This document shows, in pieces, positions 28,345 to 37,042 of a DNA stretch of 64,000 nt. This DNA is from Clostridia bacterium (lineage in GTDB: Bacteria > Bacillota > Clostridia > TANB77 > CAG-508). A program made the position numbers and the translations under genes. The number at the start of each line of letters is the position of its first letter. Within the stretch, counting starts at the first letter, position 1. The notes under the pieces are model-generated. The model made no database searches, had not been told where the DNA came from, and saw only the letters and a list, made by a program, of their open reading frames with translations. The stretch is from contig JAFSBT010000005.1 of assembly GCA_017437145.1 (NCBI GenBank), positions 74,017 through 138,016 of the forward strand, read 5' to 3'.

Positions 28345-28935
28345 ATGAAAATTGTATTAGCATCTGCTTCACCAAGAAGAGAAGAACTTTTAAAGAAAAT
28401 AGTAGAAGATTTTGATATTATACCTAGTGATATAGATGAAAGTCTTATAAAAGAAAAGGTTGCCGAACAACTGGTAGAAGAATTATCATATGCAAAAGCA
28501 GAAAAAGTATTTATAAAAGAACAAGAAAAATATGATGACTTGATAGTTATTGGAGTAGATACAATGGTTGCATTAGAAGATAATCTTTTAGGTAAGCCAA
28601 AAGATGCCGAAGATGCAAAAAAAATGCTTTCAAGTTTATCAGGTAAATCGAATGATGTTTACACTGGATTAAGCATAATTGTAAAACAAAAAAATAAAAT
28701 TACCAAAGAAGTTACAAATTCTAAAACAAGAGTAAAAATGAAAGAAATGTCTCAGGAAGATATAGAAGAATATGTTTCATCAGGAGAACCTTTAGATAAA
28801 GCAGGTGCATATGCTGTTCAGGGTAAAGGTGCCAAATATATTGAGGAAATTGAAGGGAATTATGACTCAGTAGTAGGATTGAATACGGATTTGGTTAAAG
28901 AATTTTTAGAAAAATATGGTATAGAGGTATTGTAA
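28345..28935 (+). CDS. maf: Maf family nucleotide pyrophosphatase
   Basis: A 196-residue Maf/YhdE protein that hydrolyses non-canonical or pyrimidine nucleoside triphosphates (dTTP/UTP). It opens with the family motif 'VLASASPRREELL', followed by 'VIGVDTMVALEDNLLGKPKD' with the catalytic Asp, and 'GAYAVQGKGAKYIEEIEGNYDSVVGL'. Length is typical. It is co-directional with rpiB and ends just before the Phe T-box leader. Confidence 0.94.
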   Translation: MKIVLASASPRREELLKKIVEDFDIIPSDIDESLIKEKVAEQLVEELSYAKAEKVFIKEQEKYDDLIVIGVDTMVALEDNLLGKPKDAEDAKKMLSSLSGKSNDVYTGLSIIVKQKNKITKEVTNSKTRVKMKEMSQEDIEEYVSSGEPLDKAGAYAVQGKGAKYIEEIEGNYDSVVGLNTDLVKEFLEKYGIEVL

Positions 28936-28974
28936 TTTATACTAATTTATGGTAATATAATTCATTATAAATAG

Positions 28975-29218
28975 CCGTTTTAAAAAAGCAAAGTACGTTA
29001 AAGAACTAATATATTAAAAGAGAAATAGGTTATAAGCTGAAAGCCTATAATATATCTTTAACCGAAATTTCACTTTTTAGGTCTTTTATTGAAATAATAG
29101 TAGATAAAAGCGTTAGCAACGTTATAGCTATGAATGAGGTTAATTAGATTTTATATTAATTAATAAATTTAGGTGGTACCACGTAAAAAGACGTCCTATT
29201 ATATTGGACGTCTTTTTT
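28975..29218 (+). promoter_or_regulatory. T-box riboswitch (Phe) upstream of pheST
   Basis: The T-box consensus AGGTGGTACCACG is at 29171-29183, followed by an intrinsic terminator stem AAGACGTCC / GGACGTCTT with a T-run (29188-29218). In the Stem I region, TTC at 29069-29071 followed by A is in the expected specifier position and matches tRNA-Phe, in agreement with the downstream pheS. Uncharged tRNA-Phe should stabilise the antiterminator and switch on pheST. The 5' boundary is approximate. Confidence 0.93.
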
Positions 29219-29222
29219 AGTG

Positions 29223-29257
29223 AATAATGAATAGTTAATAATTCACTATTCATTATT
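29223..29257. repeat. Perfect inverted repeat between T-box terminator and pheS
   Basis: AATAATGAATAGT (29223-29235) and ACTATTCATTATT (29245-29257), perfect 13-bp arms with a 9-nt loop. It could fold in the read-through pheST leader. No function is known. Confidence 0.6.
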
Positions 29258-29318
29258 AATTATATGGGGCTGCCCAATAAATCATGCTAACAATATATAA
29301 AATATAAGGAGGAAGATA

Positions 29319-30356
29319 ATGAAAGAACAAATTGCTCAAATTAAGGAGAATGCAATTAATGAAATTACAGAAGCTAAAACTTTACAAGAGTTAAATGACG
29401 TAAGAGTAAAATATTTAGGAAAAAAAGGTGAACTAACTGCAGTTTTAAGAGGTATGGGAGCACTAAGTGCAGAAGAAAGACCGATTATAGGGAGTCTAGT
29501 AAATGAAGTAAGAGACAGTTTAGAATCAGAAATTCAAAAGAACGAATCGGATTTAAAAGAAAAGGCTTTAAATGAAAAATTAGAAAAAGAAAGAATTGAT
29601 ATTTCTCTACCATCTACAAAAATGAAAAGAGGAAGTAAACATCCAATAAATAGAGTGATTGAAGAAATCGAAGATATTTTTGTTTCTATGGGATATGATG
29701 TAGTAGATGGACCAGAATTAGAAACAGATGAATATTGTTTTGAAAGATTAAATCTTCCAAAAGGTCATCCAGCGCGTGATATGCAAGACAGCTTCTATGT
29801 TGATCCAGAACATTTATTAAGAACACAAACATCTGCTGTTCAAGCAAGAGTAATGATGGCAAATGAAGAAAAAACTCCAATTAGAGTTATTTGCCCAGGA
29901 AAAACATATAGAAGAGATGATGATGCAACACATTCACATCAATTTGGTCAAGTAGAAGGATTAGTAATAGATGAAAATGTTTCTTTAGCAGATTTAAAAG
30001 GAACTTTAGAAATATTTGTTAGAAAAATGCTTGGAGAAAATTCAAAATTAAGATTTAGACCAAGTTATTTCCCATTTACAGAACCTAGTTATGAAGTAGA
30101 TGTTAGCTGTTTTAAATGTAATGGAAAAGGATGTAATTTGTGTAAACAAACAGGATGGATAGAAATTTTAGGTTCAGGAATGGTACATCCAAATGTATTA
30201 GAAATGAATGGATATGATCCAAAGAAATATACAGGTTTTGCATTTGGAACAGGATTAGACAGACTTGCGATGTTTAAATATGGAATAACAGATATAAGAT
30301 ATTTTTATACAAATGATGTAAGATTCTTAAATCAATTCGACAGAAAGGATGTGTAG
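29319..30356 (+). CDS. pheS: Phenylalanine--tRNA ligase alpha subunit
   Basis: A 345-residue class II aminoacyl-tRNA synthetase subunit that charges tRNA-Phe as an alpha2-beta2 complex with PheT. It has an N-terminal coiled-coil for tRNA binding (1-85), then the class II motifs: '[14 protein letters not shown]', 'DMQDSFY', '[19 protein letters not shown]' and the C-terminal '[20 protein letters not shown]'. It contains a four-cysteine cluster '[12 protein letters not shown]' found in a subset of PheS. AAGGAGG precedes the ATG. Expression is under the upstream T-box. Confidence 0.97.
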   Translation: MKEQIAQIKENAINEITEAKTLQELNDVRVKYLGKKGELTAVLRGMGALSAEERPIIGSLVNEVRDSLESEIQKNESDLKEKALNEKLEKERIDISLPSTKMKRGSKHPINRVIEEIEDIFVSMGYDVVDGPELETDEYCFERLNLPKGHPARDMQDSFYVDPEHLLRTQTSAVQARVMMANEEKTPIRVICPGKTYRRDDDATHSHQFGQVEGLVIDENVSLADLKGTLEIFVRKMLGENSKLRFRPSYFPFTEPSYEVDVSCFKCNGKGCNLCKQTGWIEILGSGMVHPNVLEMNGYDPKKYTGFAFGTGLDRLAMFKYGITDIRYFYTNDVRFLNQFDRKDV

Positions 30357-30358
30357 AG

Positions 30359-32725
30359 ATGAAGTTAAGTAAAAATTTTGTTAAAGATTATGTAGATATA
30401 GATGTAGATATAAAAACACTTGCTGAAGATATGACAAAAGTAGGTAACGAATATGATACAGCATCAAAATTGATAGAGGCTACAAAGTTAATTATAGGTG
30501 AAGTAACTGAATGTGAAATGCATCCGGATTCAGACCATTTACATGTATGCAAAGTAAATATTGGAACTGAAGTTTTAGACATAGTATGTGGAGCACCAAA
30601 TGTAAGAAAAGGATTAAAGGTAATAGTTGCTCAAGTAGGAGCTGAATTACCAGGAGATTTCAAAATTAAAAAAGGAAATATAAGAGGAAAAGAATCAAAT
30701 GGTATGCTTTGTTCTATTGCTGAACTTGGAATAGAATCAAAATTCCTAAGACCAGAAGATAAAGAAGGAATTCATGAATTACCACAAGATGCACCAATTG
30801 GAGAAGATCCAATTAAATATATTGGAATGGATGACGAAGTTGTAGATTTCGAACTTACAGCTAATAGAGGAGATTTATTAAGTATTTTAGGAATGGCATA
30901 TGAATTAGGAGCAATTTATAATAAACCTGTTAAGGAAATAGATTTATCACATAGCGAAATAGAAGAAGATGTAAATGATAGTTTCAAAGTAGAAGTTGAA
31001 ACAGAAAATTGTAATTTATTTTTAGCAAAAAAAGCATTAAATGTAACAATAAAAGAAAGTCCAGATTTTATTAAAAACAGATTAATAGCTTCTGGAATAA
31101 GACCAATTAATAATGTTGTAGATATAAGTAACTATGTAATGCTAGAAGTAGGCCAACCACTTCATTTTTATGATGCAGATAGACTTGGTGGAAAAATATT
31201 AGTTAGAATGGGAACAAATGGAGAAAAATTAACAACTTTAGATAATATTGAAAGAACTCTTGATGAAGAAGATATTGTTATAACAAATGGAACAGAGGCA
31301 ATTGGATTAGCTGGTGTTATGGGAGGACTTTCAACAGAAGTTGAAGAGGATACAAAAAATATTATAATAGAATCTGCAGTATTTGATGGTGTAAAAATAA
31401 GATGTACTTCTAAAAAAATATTAAGAAGTGAAGCAAGTAATCGTTTCGAAAAAGGATTAGACCCAAATAGAACATATATGGCAATTGAGAGAGCATGTAC
31501 ATTATTAGAAAAATATGCAGATGCAAAAATAGCAAAAGGTACAGTTGTATATGATGTTGCTGACAAAACAGAAAAAGATGTTGATGTAACTTTTAATGAT
31601 ATAAATTCTCTTTTAGGAATGCAAATTTCTAATGATGAAATATTAGATGTATTTAGAAAATTAGGATTTGAATATAAAGTAAATGGAGAAGTTATAACAG
31701 TAACAGTACCAACTAGAAGATTAGATATATCTATAAAAGAAGATTTAATTGAAGAAGTTGGAAGAATATATGGAGTGGATAATATAGAAGGAAAACTTCC
31801 AGTATTACCAACAAAAACAGGTAAATATGATAAAACAACAAGAGAAATAAGAAATAAAATGATTTCTTTAGGATTAAATGAGACAATGTCATATATTTTA
31901 GTAAATGAAAAAGATGTAACTAAATTTACTTTAGATAATTTTGAACCTATAAAATTATTAGACCCATTAACAGAGGAAAGAAACACATTAAGATATAGTA
32001 TGGTTCCTTCATTGTTAAAAATTTATGAATATAACTTAGGCAGAAATAATAAAGATATATGTATATTTGAAATAGGAAAAGGATTTGGAAAGAAAGAAGA
32101 CTATATAGAAGAACAAAAACTTTGTGTACTTATGTCTGGTAAATATTATGAAGGAATAGGTAATACAAAAAATGTTGATTTCTATATGTTAAAAGGAGTT
32201 GCTGAAGAATTACTAGATTATTTAGGTTACAACGGAAGATATAGTTTTGTAAATAACAAAGAATTACCAAAAGAATTTCATCCAGGTCAATCAGCATTAA
32301 TTTCTGTAAATAATGATGTAGTAGGAACAATGGGAAAAGTACACCCACAAGTTGCTAAAGAAGATGTATTTGTTATGGAAATAAATTTAAGTAAATTGCT
32401 TGATAAAAAAGTAGGAAAAATGAAATTTAAAGAAATTTCAAAATTCCCAAGTGTTAAAAAGGATGTAGCTTTTATTGTAGATAGAAATATGGAATCTATA
32501 ACAATAGAAAAAGCAATAAAAAAATCAGCAGGAAATTTACTTACAAATATAGAGGTATTTGACGTGTATACAGGTGAAAATGTAGCAGCAGATAAAAAAT
32601 CAATTGCATATGCATTAACATTTAGTGATAGCAGTAAGACTTTAACAGATGACGAAGTTTTAGGAATATTTAATAAAATTATTTCAGATGTAGAAAGAGC
32701 TTTAGGAGCAGAAATAAGAAAATAA
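30359..32725 (+). CDS. pheT: Phenylalanine--tRNA ligase beta subunit
   Basis: A 788-residue PheT. Domain order is standard: an N-terminal tRNA-binding (EMAP-like) domain at about 40-150 with 'HPDSDHLHVCKVNIG', the B3/B4 editing domain ('SNYVMLEVGQPLHFYD'), B5 ('RRLDISIKEDLIEEVGRIYG'), a catalytic-like core, and a C-terminal FDX-ACB anticodon-binding domain ('FPSVKKDVAFIVDRNMESITIE'). Length is typical. It starts two bases after the pheS stop and shares the T-box-controlled transcript. Confidence 0.97.
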   Translation: MKLSKNFVKDYVDIDVDIKTLAEDMTKVGNEYDTASKLIEATKLIIGEVTECEMHPDSDHLHVCKVNIGTEVLDIVCGAPNVRKGLKVIVAQVGAELPGDFKIKKGNIRGKESNGMLCSIAELGIESKFLRPEDKEGIHELPQDAPIGEDPIKYIGMDDEVVDFELTANRGDLLSILGMAYELGAIYNKPVKEIDLSHSEIEEDVNDSFKVEVETENCNLFLAKKALNVTIKESPDFIKNRLIASGIRPINNVVDISNYVMLEVGQPLHFYDADRLGGKILVRMGTNGEKLTTLDNIERTLDEEDIVITNGTEAIGLAGVMGGLSTEVEEDTKNIIIESAVFDGVKIRCTSKKILRSEASNRFEKGLDPNRTYMAIERACTLLEKYADAKIAKGTVVYDVADKTEKDVDVTFNDINSLLGMQISNDEILDVFRKLGFEYKVNGEVITVTVPTRRLDISIKEDLIEEVGRIYGVDNIEGKLPVLPTKTGKYDKTTREIRNKMISLGLNETMSYILVNEKDVTKFTLDNFEPIKLLDPLTEERNTLRYSMVPSLLKIYEYNLGRNNKDICIFEIGKGFGKKEDYIEEQKLCVLMSGKYYEGIGNTKNVDFYMLKGVAEELLDYLGYNGRYSFVNNKELPKEFHPGQSALISVNNDVVGTMGKVHPQVAKEDVFVMEINLSKLLDKKVGKMKFKEISKFPSVKKDVAFIVDRNMESITIEKAIKKSAGNLLTNIEVFDVYTGENVAADKKSIAYALTFSDSSKTLTDDEVLGIFNKIISDVERALGAEIRK

Positions 32726-32732
32726 AGTTAAT

Positions 32733-32778
32733 AAAAAATATCGTAGAGAAATTTTAATGGTTTACTACGATATTTTTT
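32733..32778 (+). terminator. Intrinsic terminator after pheT
   Basis: Stem AAAAAATATCGTAG / CTACGATATTTTTT with an 18-nt loop and a T-run, starting 8 bp after pheT. Confidence 0.85.
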
Positions 32779-32802
32779 ATATATTTTTATTTAAAAAATT
32801 GA

Positions 32803-32831
32803 TTGAAAAAGAATTCTTCTTGTGATACTAT
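32803..32831 (+). promoter_or_regulatory. Candidate promoter for the small membrane peptide and cdaA
   Basis: TTGAAA (32803-32808), a 17-bp spacer, then TACTAT (32826-32831), followed by an AGAGGAG ribosome site and a short gene. The -10 is a 4/6 match. Confidence 0.45.
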
Positions 32832-32870
32832 AAATGTACATGTAAAAATCAAAGAGGAGATGGAATACAA

Positions 32871-32996
32871 ATGGAAAAGAAAAAAGGAAACAAGAAAAAA
32901 CTTGCAACAAGAATACTTGCAGCAATTTTAGTAGCAGGTATGATTCTATCTGTTGCAGCAACACTTATTTTTGCATTAATTGCAAATAATGCATAA
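32871..32996 (+). CDS. Small membrane peptide upstream of cdaA
   Basis: A 41-residue peptide: a Lys-rich N terminus (MEKKKGNKKK) followed by one hydrophobic segment of about 24 residues (LAAILVAGMILSVAATLIFALI). It has a good ribosome site (AGAGGAGATGG) and lies 18 bp before cdaA. The composition resembles either a single-pass membrane protein facing the cytoplasm at its basic end or an uncleaved signal. No family is recognised. Co-transcription suggests a link to the diadenylate cyclase, where the usual partner cdaR is not seen. Confidence 0.6.
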   Translation: MEKKKGNKKKLATRILAAILVAGMILSVAATLIFALIANNA

Positions 32997-33014
32997 TAAA
33001 TTTAGGAGGAACAA

Positions 33015-33881
33015 ATGATAAACAGCTCAATTGAAGAGATTAATAAAATTTTTCAAAATATAGCACAAACATATAATACTCCTTTAAAAATAATTGCTTT
33101 AATTTTAGATATAATTATAGTTATATTTTTAATTGTTAAATTATTTCAAATGATAAAAGGCACAAGAGTATTGCAATTATTAAAAGGAATTATTGTTCTA
33201 ATATTAGCAACTGCTATTAGTGAATTTTTTGATTTTAAAATATTAAATTATATTTTGACATCGGTTATGACATATGGTGTAATTTTTTTAATTATAATAT
33301 TTCAACCAGAATTAAGAAGAGCACTAGAACAGTTAGGAACTAGTAAATTCACTAAATTTTTCGGATTTGATAAGGATATTGCAACAAGAACAAAAGAAAG
33401 TATTTATAAAATTGTAATAGCTGCTTTGGAACTTGCACAAACAAAAACAGGTGCATTAATAGTAATAGAACGTGATATAAAAATTAAAGATATAATGGAT
33501 ACAGGAATTGCTGTTAATTCTGAAATATCTCCACAATTACTTGTAAATATATTTACGCCGAATAGTCCATTACATGATGGAGCAGTTGTTATAAGTGAAA
33601 ATAGAATAATGGCAGCGGCATGTATGTTACCATTAGCACAAGATAATAACATTTCAAAAGGAATAGGTACAAGACATAGGTCAGCAATAGGAATTTCTAA
33701 AGAATCTGATGCAATAGTTGTTGTTGTTTCGGAGGAAACAGGAAAAATATCTGTTGCAAAAGATGGAACTTTAATTATGGACGTAAAAGAAGAGTCATTA
33801 AAACAAATACTTATAAAAAATATTGTAACAAAAAGATTTGGTGAAGAAAAAGAAAAAAAGGTAAAAGAGAAAAATAACTAA
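33015..33881 (+). CDS. cdaA: Diadenylate cyclase CdaA
   Basis: A 288-residue membrane-bound cyclase that makes c-di-AMP from two ATP. Three N-terminal transmembrane segments (about 18-105) precede the DAC domain, with the substrate-binding DGA ('LHDGAVVI') and RHR ('TRHRSAIGI') motifs intact. The C terminus is charged (EKEKKVKEKNN). A strong TTAGGAGG site precedes the ATG. In most Firmicutes cdaA is followed by cdaR and glmM; here it is followed by a 450-bp non-coding stretch and an unrelated gene. Confidence 0.96.
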   Translation: MINSSIEEINKIFQNIAQTYNTPLKIIALILDIIIVIFLIVKLFQMIKGTRVLQLLKGIIVLILATAISEFFDFKILNYILTSVMTYGVIFLIIIFQPELRRALEQLGTSKFTKFFGFDKDIATRTKESIYKIVIAALELAQTKTGALIVIERDIKIKDIMDTGIAVNSEISPQLLVNIFTPNSPLHDGAVVISENRIMAAACMLPLAQDNNISKGIGTRHRSAIGISKESDAIVVVVSEETGKISVAKDGTLIMDVKEESLKQILIKNIVTKRFGEEKEKKVKEKNN

Positions 33882-33987
33882 AACTTTTAAAGGCTGGTAA
33901 GCACTTCACTTAGTGAATAATAGGTGCGATGTTTCATCACCCGTGATTCAGAGAAAATGCTCTATATTTTTTCATATAAATAAACTC

Positions 33988-34048
33988 AGCTAAAATATTA
34001 ATTTTTGAAAATGTAGTACACATTTGTCAAAAATTAATTATTTTAGCT
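33988..34048. repeat. 61-bp near-perfect palindrome
   Basis: Arms AGCTAAAATA-TTAATTTTTGA and TCAAAAATTAA-TTATTTTAGCT, with inner AAATGT/ACATTT pairing and two single-base bulges. It is followed by a short T-rich stretch, so it may terminate cdaA transcription, although it is much longer than a normal terminator. Confidence 0.7.
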
Positions 34049-34140
34049 TTTTAAATTTTGCTGAAAAATCTCCGATTTCCCAGCAAATCGAAAAGGTACA
34101 CAAATAATTTTAATTATGTACTCGACAATTAATTAATCTG

Positions 34141-34222
34141 TGGTGGTCGATCTTACCGCAATGGCATGTGTTATCCGTAATCTCATTTCATTCGAGCGGC
34201 TATCCGAACGGCTGCCCGTTAT
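34141..34222. repeat. Dispersed repeat, GTAGGGGCG family (copy 2, variant)
   Basis: Shares GGCATGTGTTATCCGTAA...CATTTCATTCG...CGG with the copy at 56100 and GGCATGTG with copy 1. It lacks an obvious GTAGGGG start. Confidence 0.55.
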
Positions 34223-34332
34223 CAATTAAACTGGTAAATCCCTTTTTTATAAAATACAATCCAATTTGCAATTTACATAAAAATGTGATAAAATATATGA
34301 AATTTTAAATAAAAATGGAGATATAAATAAAA

Positions 34333-35601
34333 ATGATAAATTTAACAGAAGAGCAAAAAAATAATATAATAAGTGAATGTATAAATTCAAGAAAAACTTT
34401 CAAAGTAATAGCAAGGGAAAATGAAATAGGAGTAGATGATATTTATTCAATTGTCAATGAGTATTGTCAAAAAAATGGATATAGTAGTTTTAGGAGGACA
34501 CATAATGGAACAATCTTTGAAAGAATACAATATATAGAAAGTGGATTTTTAAAAAATTTAAGAGAAATACAAGAATGGAACAAAGAAAATAGAAGAAGGC
34601 CAATAAGGTTAGGGAAAGTAAAAGTTGCTAAAGAAGGAGAAAAAGAAACTGCAGAGCAAAAAGAAAGAAGATTAGCTTTAGCTTTAAAAACAATAAAACA
34701 TATGATAGTAAAACAATATGATAACATAAGTTTAAACAATATAAAAAATGAAAATCACAGAGAAATAGTAAGAATAGTAAGAGAATTAGAACAAGAATGG
34801 GAAAACATATTCCAAAAAGAAAAAAGTGAAGCTAATTTAAATAAAGCGAGAAAACTAGAAGAATGGTGTATAGAAAATGGAAAAAGACCAAGAAAGTTAG
34901 ATAAAGTGAAATTTGCTAAAAAAGGAGAAAAAGAAACAAAGGAACAAAAAGAAAAAAGAATGTCAAGAATATATAGTGGTTTAAAGAAAGATATAGAAAA
35001 ATATGAGGATAAAAATTTAGAAGAAATAGAAGATGAGAATGATAGAGAATATGTGAAAATAGTAAGAGATATAGAAAATAGATATGAAAGAAATGTAGGG
35101 AATAGAAGAAGTTTACAAGACTCAGAGTTTTTAAAAAATGCAATAAATTTAAAAACATGGTGCATAGAAAATAGAAGAAGACCAAGAGCTTTAAGTAATG
35201 TGAAAATTGCTAAAAAAGGAGAAAAAGAAAACGAAGAGCAAAAAGAAAAAAGAATGTCAAAAGTGTGGTGGAATTTAAATAATAAAATTGTAAAAAAATA
35301 TGAAGGTATAAGTTTAGAAAATATAAAAGATAAGGTTGACAAAGAAATAGTAAGAATAATAAGAGAATTACAGGAAATATATCCAAAAAATAAGAGGGGG
35401 CAAAGCAAACTCATCTCAAATAAAAACAACAAAAAAAGAGGTAAAGCTCATTTTGTGAAGACAGTTGGTAACGAAAAGATGAAAAAAATGATAGTTAATC
35501 TTATAAAAACAAAAAATGCAACAGAAGAGCAAATAAAAGTAATTGCAGATTTTTATGGTGTAGATATGGGAAAAGTGATAAACGAAAAAGACGAAAGATA
35601 A
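34333..35601 (+). CDS. Triple-repeat protein with N-terminal HTH-like segment
   Basis: A 422-residue, very basic and charged soluble protein of unknown function. Residues 1-50 look like a helix-turn-helix ('TFKVIARENEIGVDDIYSIV'). Three tandem units of about 95 residues follow (about 73-165, 166-262, 265-355), each with the core 'W(C)xENxRRPRxLxxVKxAKxGEKExxEQKExR' and then 'IxxYExxxLExIxDxxxREIVRIVRELE'. A final short segment ('TEEQIKVIADFYGVDMGKVIN') may be another small helical domain. The W-RP pattern recalls helicase-associated or DNA-binding repeats in mobile-element proteins, but I cannot assign a family. No mobile-element neighbours are seen. Confidence 0.7.
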   Translation: MINLTEEQKNNIISECINSRKTFKVIARENEIGVDDIYSIVNEYCQKNGYSSFRRTHNGTIFERIQYIESGFLKNLREIQEWNKENRRRPIRLGKVKVAKEGEKETAEQKERRLALALKTIKHMIVKQYDNISLNNIKNENHREIVRIVRELEQEWENIFQKEKSEANLNKARKLEEWCIENGKRPRKLDKVKFAKKGEKETKEQKEKRMSRIYSGLKKDIEKYEDKNLEEIEDENDREYVKIVRDIENRYERNVGNRRSLQDSEFLKNAINLKTWCIENRRRPRALSNVKIAKKGEKENEEQKEKRMSKVWWNLNNKIVKKYEGISLENIKDKVDKEIVRIIRELQEIYPKNKRGQSKLISNKNNKKRGKAHFVKTVGNEKMKKMIVNLIKTKNATEEQIKVIADFYGVDMGKVINEKDER

Positions 35602-35633
35602 AATTTATACTTTTCATAGTAAGGAGAGAAAAA

Positions 35634-36374
35634 ATGAGAAATATTAAATTAACAATAGAATATGATGGAAAAAAGTTTAATGGTTGGCAAAAACAACCTA
35701 ACAAACCTAATATTCAAGGTGAAATTGAAAATGCAATAAAAGAAATTACAGGAGAAGAAGTAGACTTAATTGCATCTGGAAGAACCGATGCAGGAGTACA
35801 TAGCTTGCGGACAAATTGCAAATTTCAAAACAGAAAGTAAGATTGAAACAGAAAGAATTGTTTATGCTTTAAATTCAAAATTGAAAAAAAGTATAGTAAT
35901 AAAAAATGCAGAAGAAGTAGACGAAAAATTTCATTCAAGATACAATGCAAAACAAAAAACATATAGATATATAATAAATAATTCAAAGCATGGAACAGCA
36001 ATTTATAGAGAACTAGAATATCATATGCCAATAAAATTAGATGTAGAGGCAATGAAAAAAGCTGTAAAATACTTTGAAGGAGAACATGACTTTAAAGCAT
36101 TTAAAGCAAGTGGAACAAGTAGTAAAAGTAGTGTTAGAATAATTTACAAAGCAGAAATTATAGAAGAACAGGATAAAATAAAAATAGAATTAACACGGAA
36201 ATGGATTCTTATACAACATGGTAAGAATAATAGCTGGAACATTAGTAGATGTGGGGTTACGGAAAAATAAAGGCAAAAGAGATACCTACTATAATAGAAG
36301 GGAAAGATAGAACAAAAGCAGGAAAAACTTTACCTGCACATGGATTGTATTTAGTAGAAGTAAAGTATAATTAA
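35634..36374 (+). CDS. truA: tRNA pseudouridine(38-40) synthase TruA, split by three +1 shifts at CGG
   Basis: TruA converts U38-40 of tRNA anticodon arms to pseudouridine. The frame starts [19 protein letters not shown] and holds the catalytic Asp in 'GRTDAGVHS'. It is then interrupted three times, at CGG codons 35808-35810, 36196-36198 and 36260-36262. Skipping one base at each gives 'HSLGQIANF', '[22 protein letters not shown]' (in two parts) and '[10 protein letters not shown]', the conserved TruA sequence. The total is about 245 residues, the normal length, ending at TAA 36374. Without shifts, translation stops 11 codons after the first CGG. All residues between the sites are conserved, so this does not look like a decayed pseudogene. 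Possible causes are programmed frameshifting or four-base decoding, or sequence error. Confidence 0.85.
35808..35811 (+). other. Putative +1 frameshift site CGGA (truA site 1)
   Basis: Zero frame reads AGC TTG CGG ACA. Skipping the C gives AGC TTG GGA CAA, decoding Ser-Leu-Gly-Gln as in other TruA proteins (SLGQ). Confidence 0.75.
36196..36199 (+). other. Putative +1 frameshift site CGGA (truA site 2)
   Basis: Zero frame reads TTA ACA CGG AAA TGG. Skipping the C gives TTA ACA GGA AAT GGA TTC, decoding LTGNGF, the conserved TruA motif before LYNMVR. Confidence 0.75.
36260..36263 (+). other. Putative +1 frameshift site CGGA (truA site 3)
   Basis: Zero frame reads GGG TTA CGG AAA. Skipping the C gives GGG TTA GGA AAA ATA, decoding GLGKI, matching the VGxGK motif of TruA. 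Confidence 0.72.
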
Positions 36375-36377
36375 AAA

Positions 36378-36418
36378 GTAGGGGCGTTGTCGGTTAGGAA
36401 TACCGACAACACCCCTAC
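36378..36418. repeat. Dispersed palindrome, GTAGGGGCG family (copy 3), likely terminator
   Basis: Near-perfect arms GTAGGGGCGTTGTCGGT and ACCGACAACACCCCTAC with a short loop, between convergent truA and engB. It could terminate both. Confidence 0.75.
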
Positions 36419-36431
36419 ACGTTATAAAATT

Positions 36432-37019
36432 TTAAATATATTTCTCAATTTCAATCCACACATTTTCTGTATAAATTTTCTTTTCAGAAGAGAAAGGTAA
36501 GAATATTAAATCTTTTAAAGGATTTAATGAATTTTGTAATTCTTGAACTCTTGGAGTTACCTTAGTAGGAGCTATTTTATCTGCTTTATTTGCAATAACT
36601 AAACAAGGATGTTCTCCAGATTTATTAAGAATATAATCATACATTAACTTATCATTTTCAGTAGGGTCATGTCTTATATCGATTAAAAATACAATTAAAC
36701 AGATTTTTTTTCTAATTTGAAGATATTGTTCAATAAAGTTTCCAACTTTAACTTGTTCTTCTTTACTCATTTTACTATAACCGTATCCAGGTAAATCTAC
36801 AAAATAAAAATTATTATCTATATTGTAAAAATTAATTTGTCTGGTTTTACCAGGTTGACTACTAGTTCTAGCTAAACCTTTTCTATTTAACATTGTATTA
36901 ATAAAAGAAGATTTTCCAACATTAGATTTTCCGACCAAAACAATTTCAGGTAAATCGTTATTAGGGTATTGTTTTGGAGACACTGCTGAAATTTCAAATT
37001 TAGGATTTTTGATTATCAT
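36432..37019 (-). CDS. engB: Ribosome biogenesis GTPase YihA/YsxC/EngB
   Basis: A 195-residue Era/EngB-type GTPase needed for 50S ribosome assembly. The G1 loop 'GKSNVGKSSFIN', G2 Thr region 'TSSQPGKTRQINFY', G3 'DLPGYGYSKM', G4 'ANKADK' and G5-like 'FSSEKK' are all visible. Length is typical. It ends at the shared palindrome opposite truA. A GTGAGAGGTG-family palindrome separates it from the upstream serS on the same strand. Confidence 0.96.
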   Translation of the reverse strand: MIIKNPKFEISAVSPKQYPNNDLPEIVLVGKSNVGKSSFINTMLNRKGLARTSSQPGKTRQINFYNIDNNFYFVDLPGYGYSKMSKEEQVKVGNFIEQYLQIRKKICLIVFLIDIRHDPTENDKLMYDYILNKSGEHPCLVIANKADKIAPTKVTPRVQELQNSLNPLKDLIFLPFSSEKKIYTENVWIEIEKYI

Positions 37020-37042
37020 AATAGAGGTCCTTTCTACTTACT

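Larger units (their letters stand above)
33882..34332. other. 450-bp gene-free, structure-rich region
   Basis: No coding frame is supported. It holds the long near-palindrome at 33988-34048, a second hairpin (TTTGCTG ... CAGCAAA, about 34056-34090), a third imperfect hairpin (GTACACAAATAATT ... AATTATGTAC, about 34096-34122), and a GTAGGGGCG-family repeat (34141-34222). The first 100 bases (GGCTGGTAAGC ... CACCCGTGATTCAGAG) are more GC-rich than nearby intergenic DNA. A structured RNA is possible but I cannot assign one. Confidence 0.5.

Noticed and set aside
33882..34140. Known stable RNA (SRP RNA, 6S, tmRNA) after cdaA
   Set aside because: I could not find the conserved core sequences of any of these.
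34467..35432. Long minus-strand frames opposite the triple-repeat gene
   Set aside because: They are Phe/Ser/Leu-rich mirror images of a Lys/Glu-rich gene with no ribosome site.
36251..36262. truA site 3 as an extra G in the GGGG run at 36252-36255
   Set aside because: An insertion there would also restore frame, but the CGG eight bases on does so too and gives the better TruA sequence GLGK while matching the other five sites.
35634..36374. truA as a decayed pseudogene
   Set aside because: No stop or other damage within the conserved segments; all three breaks share the same CGG signature and the restored length is normal.
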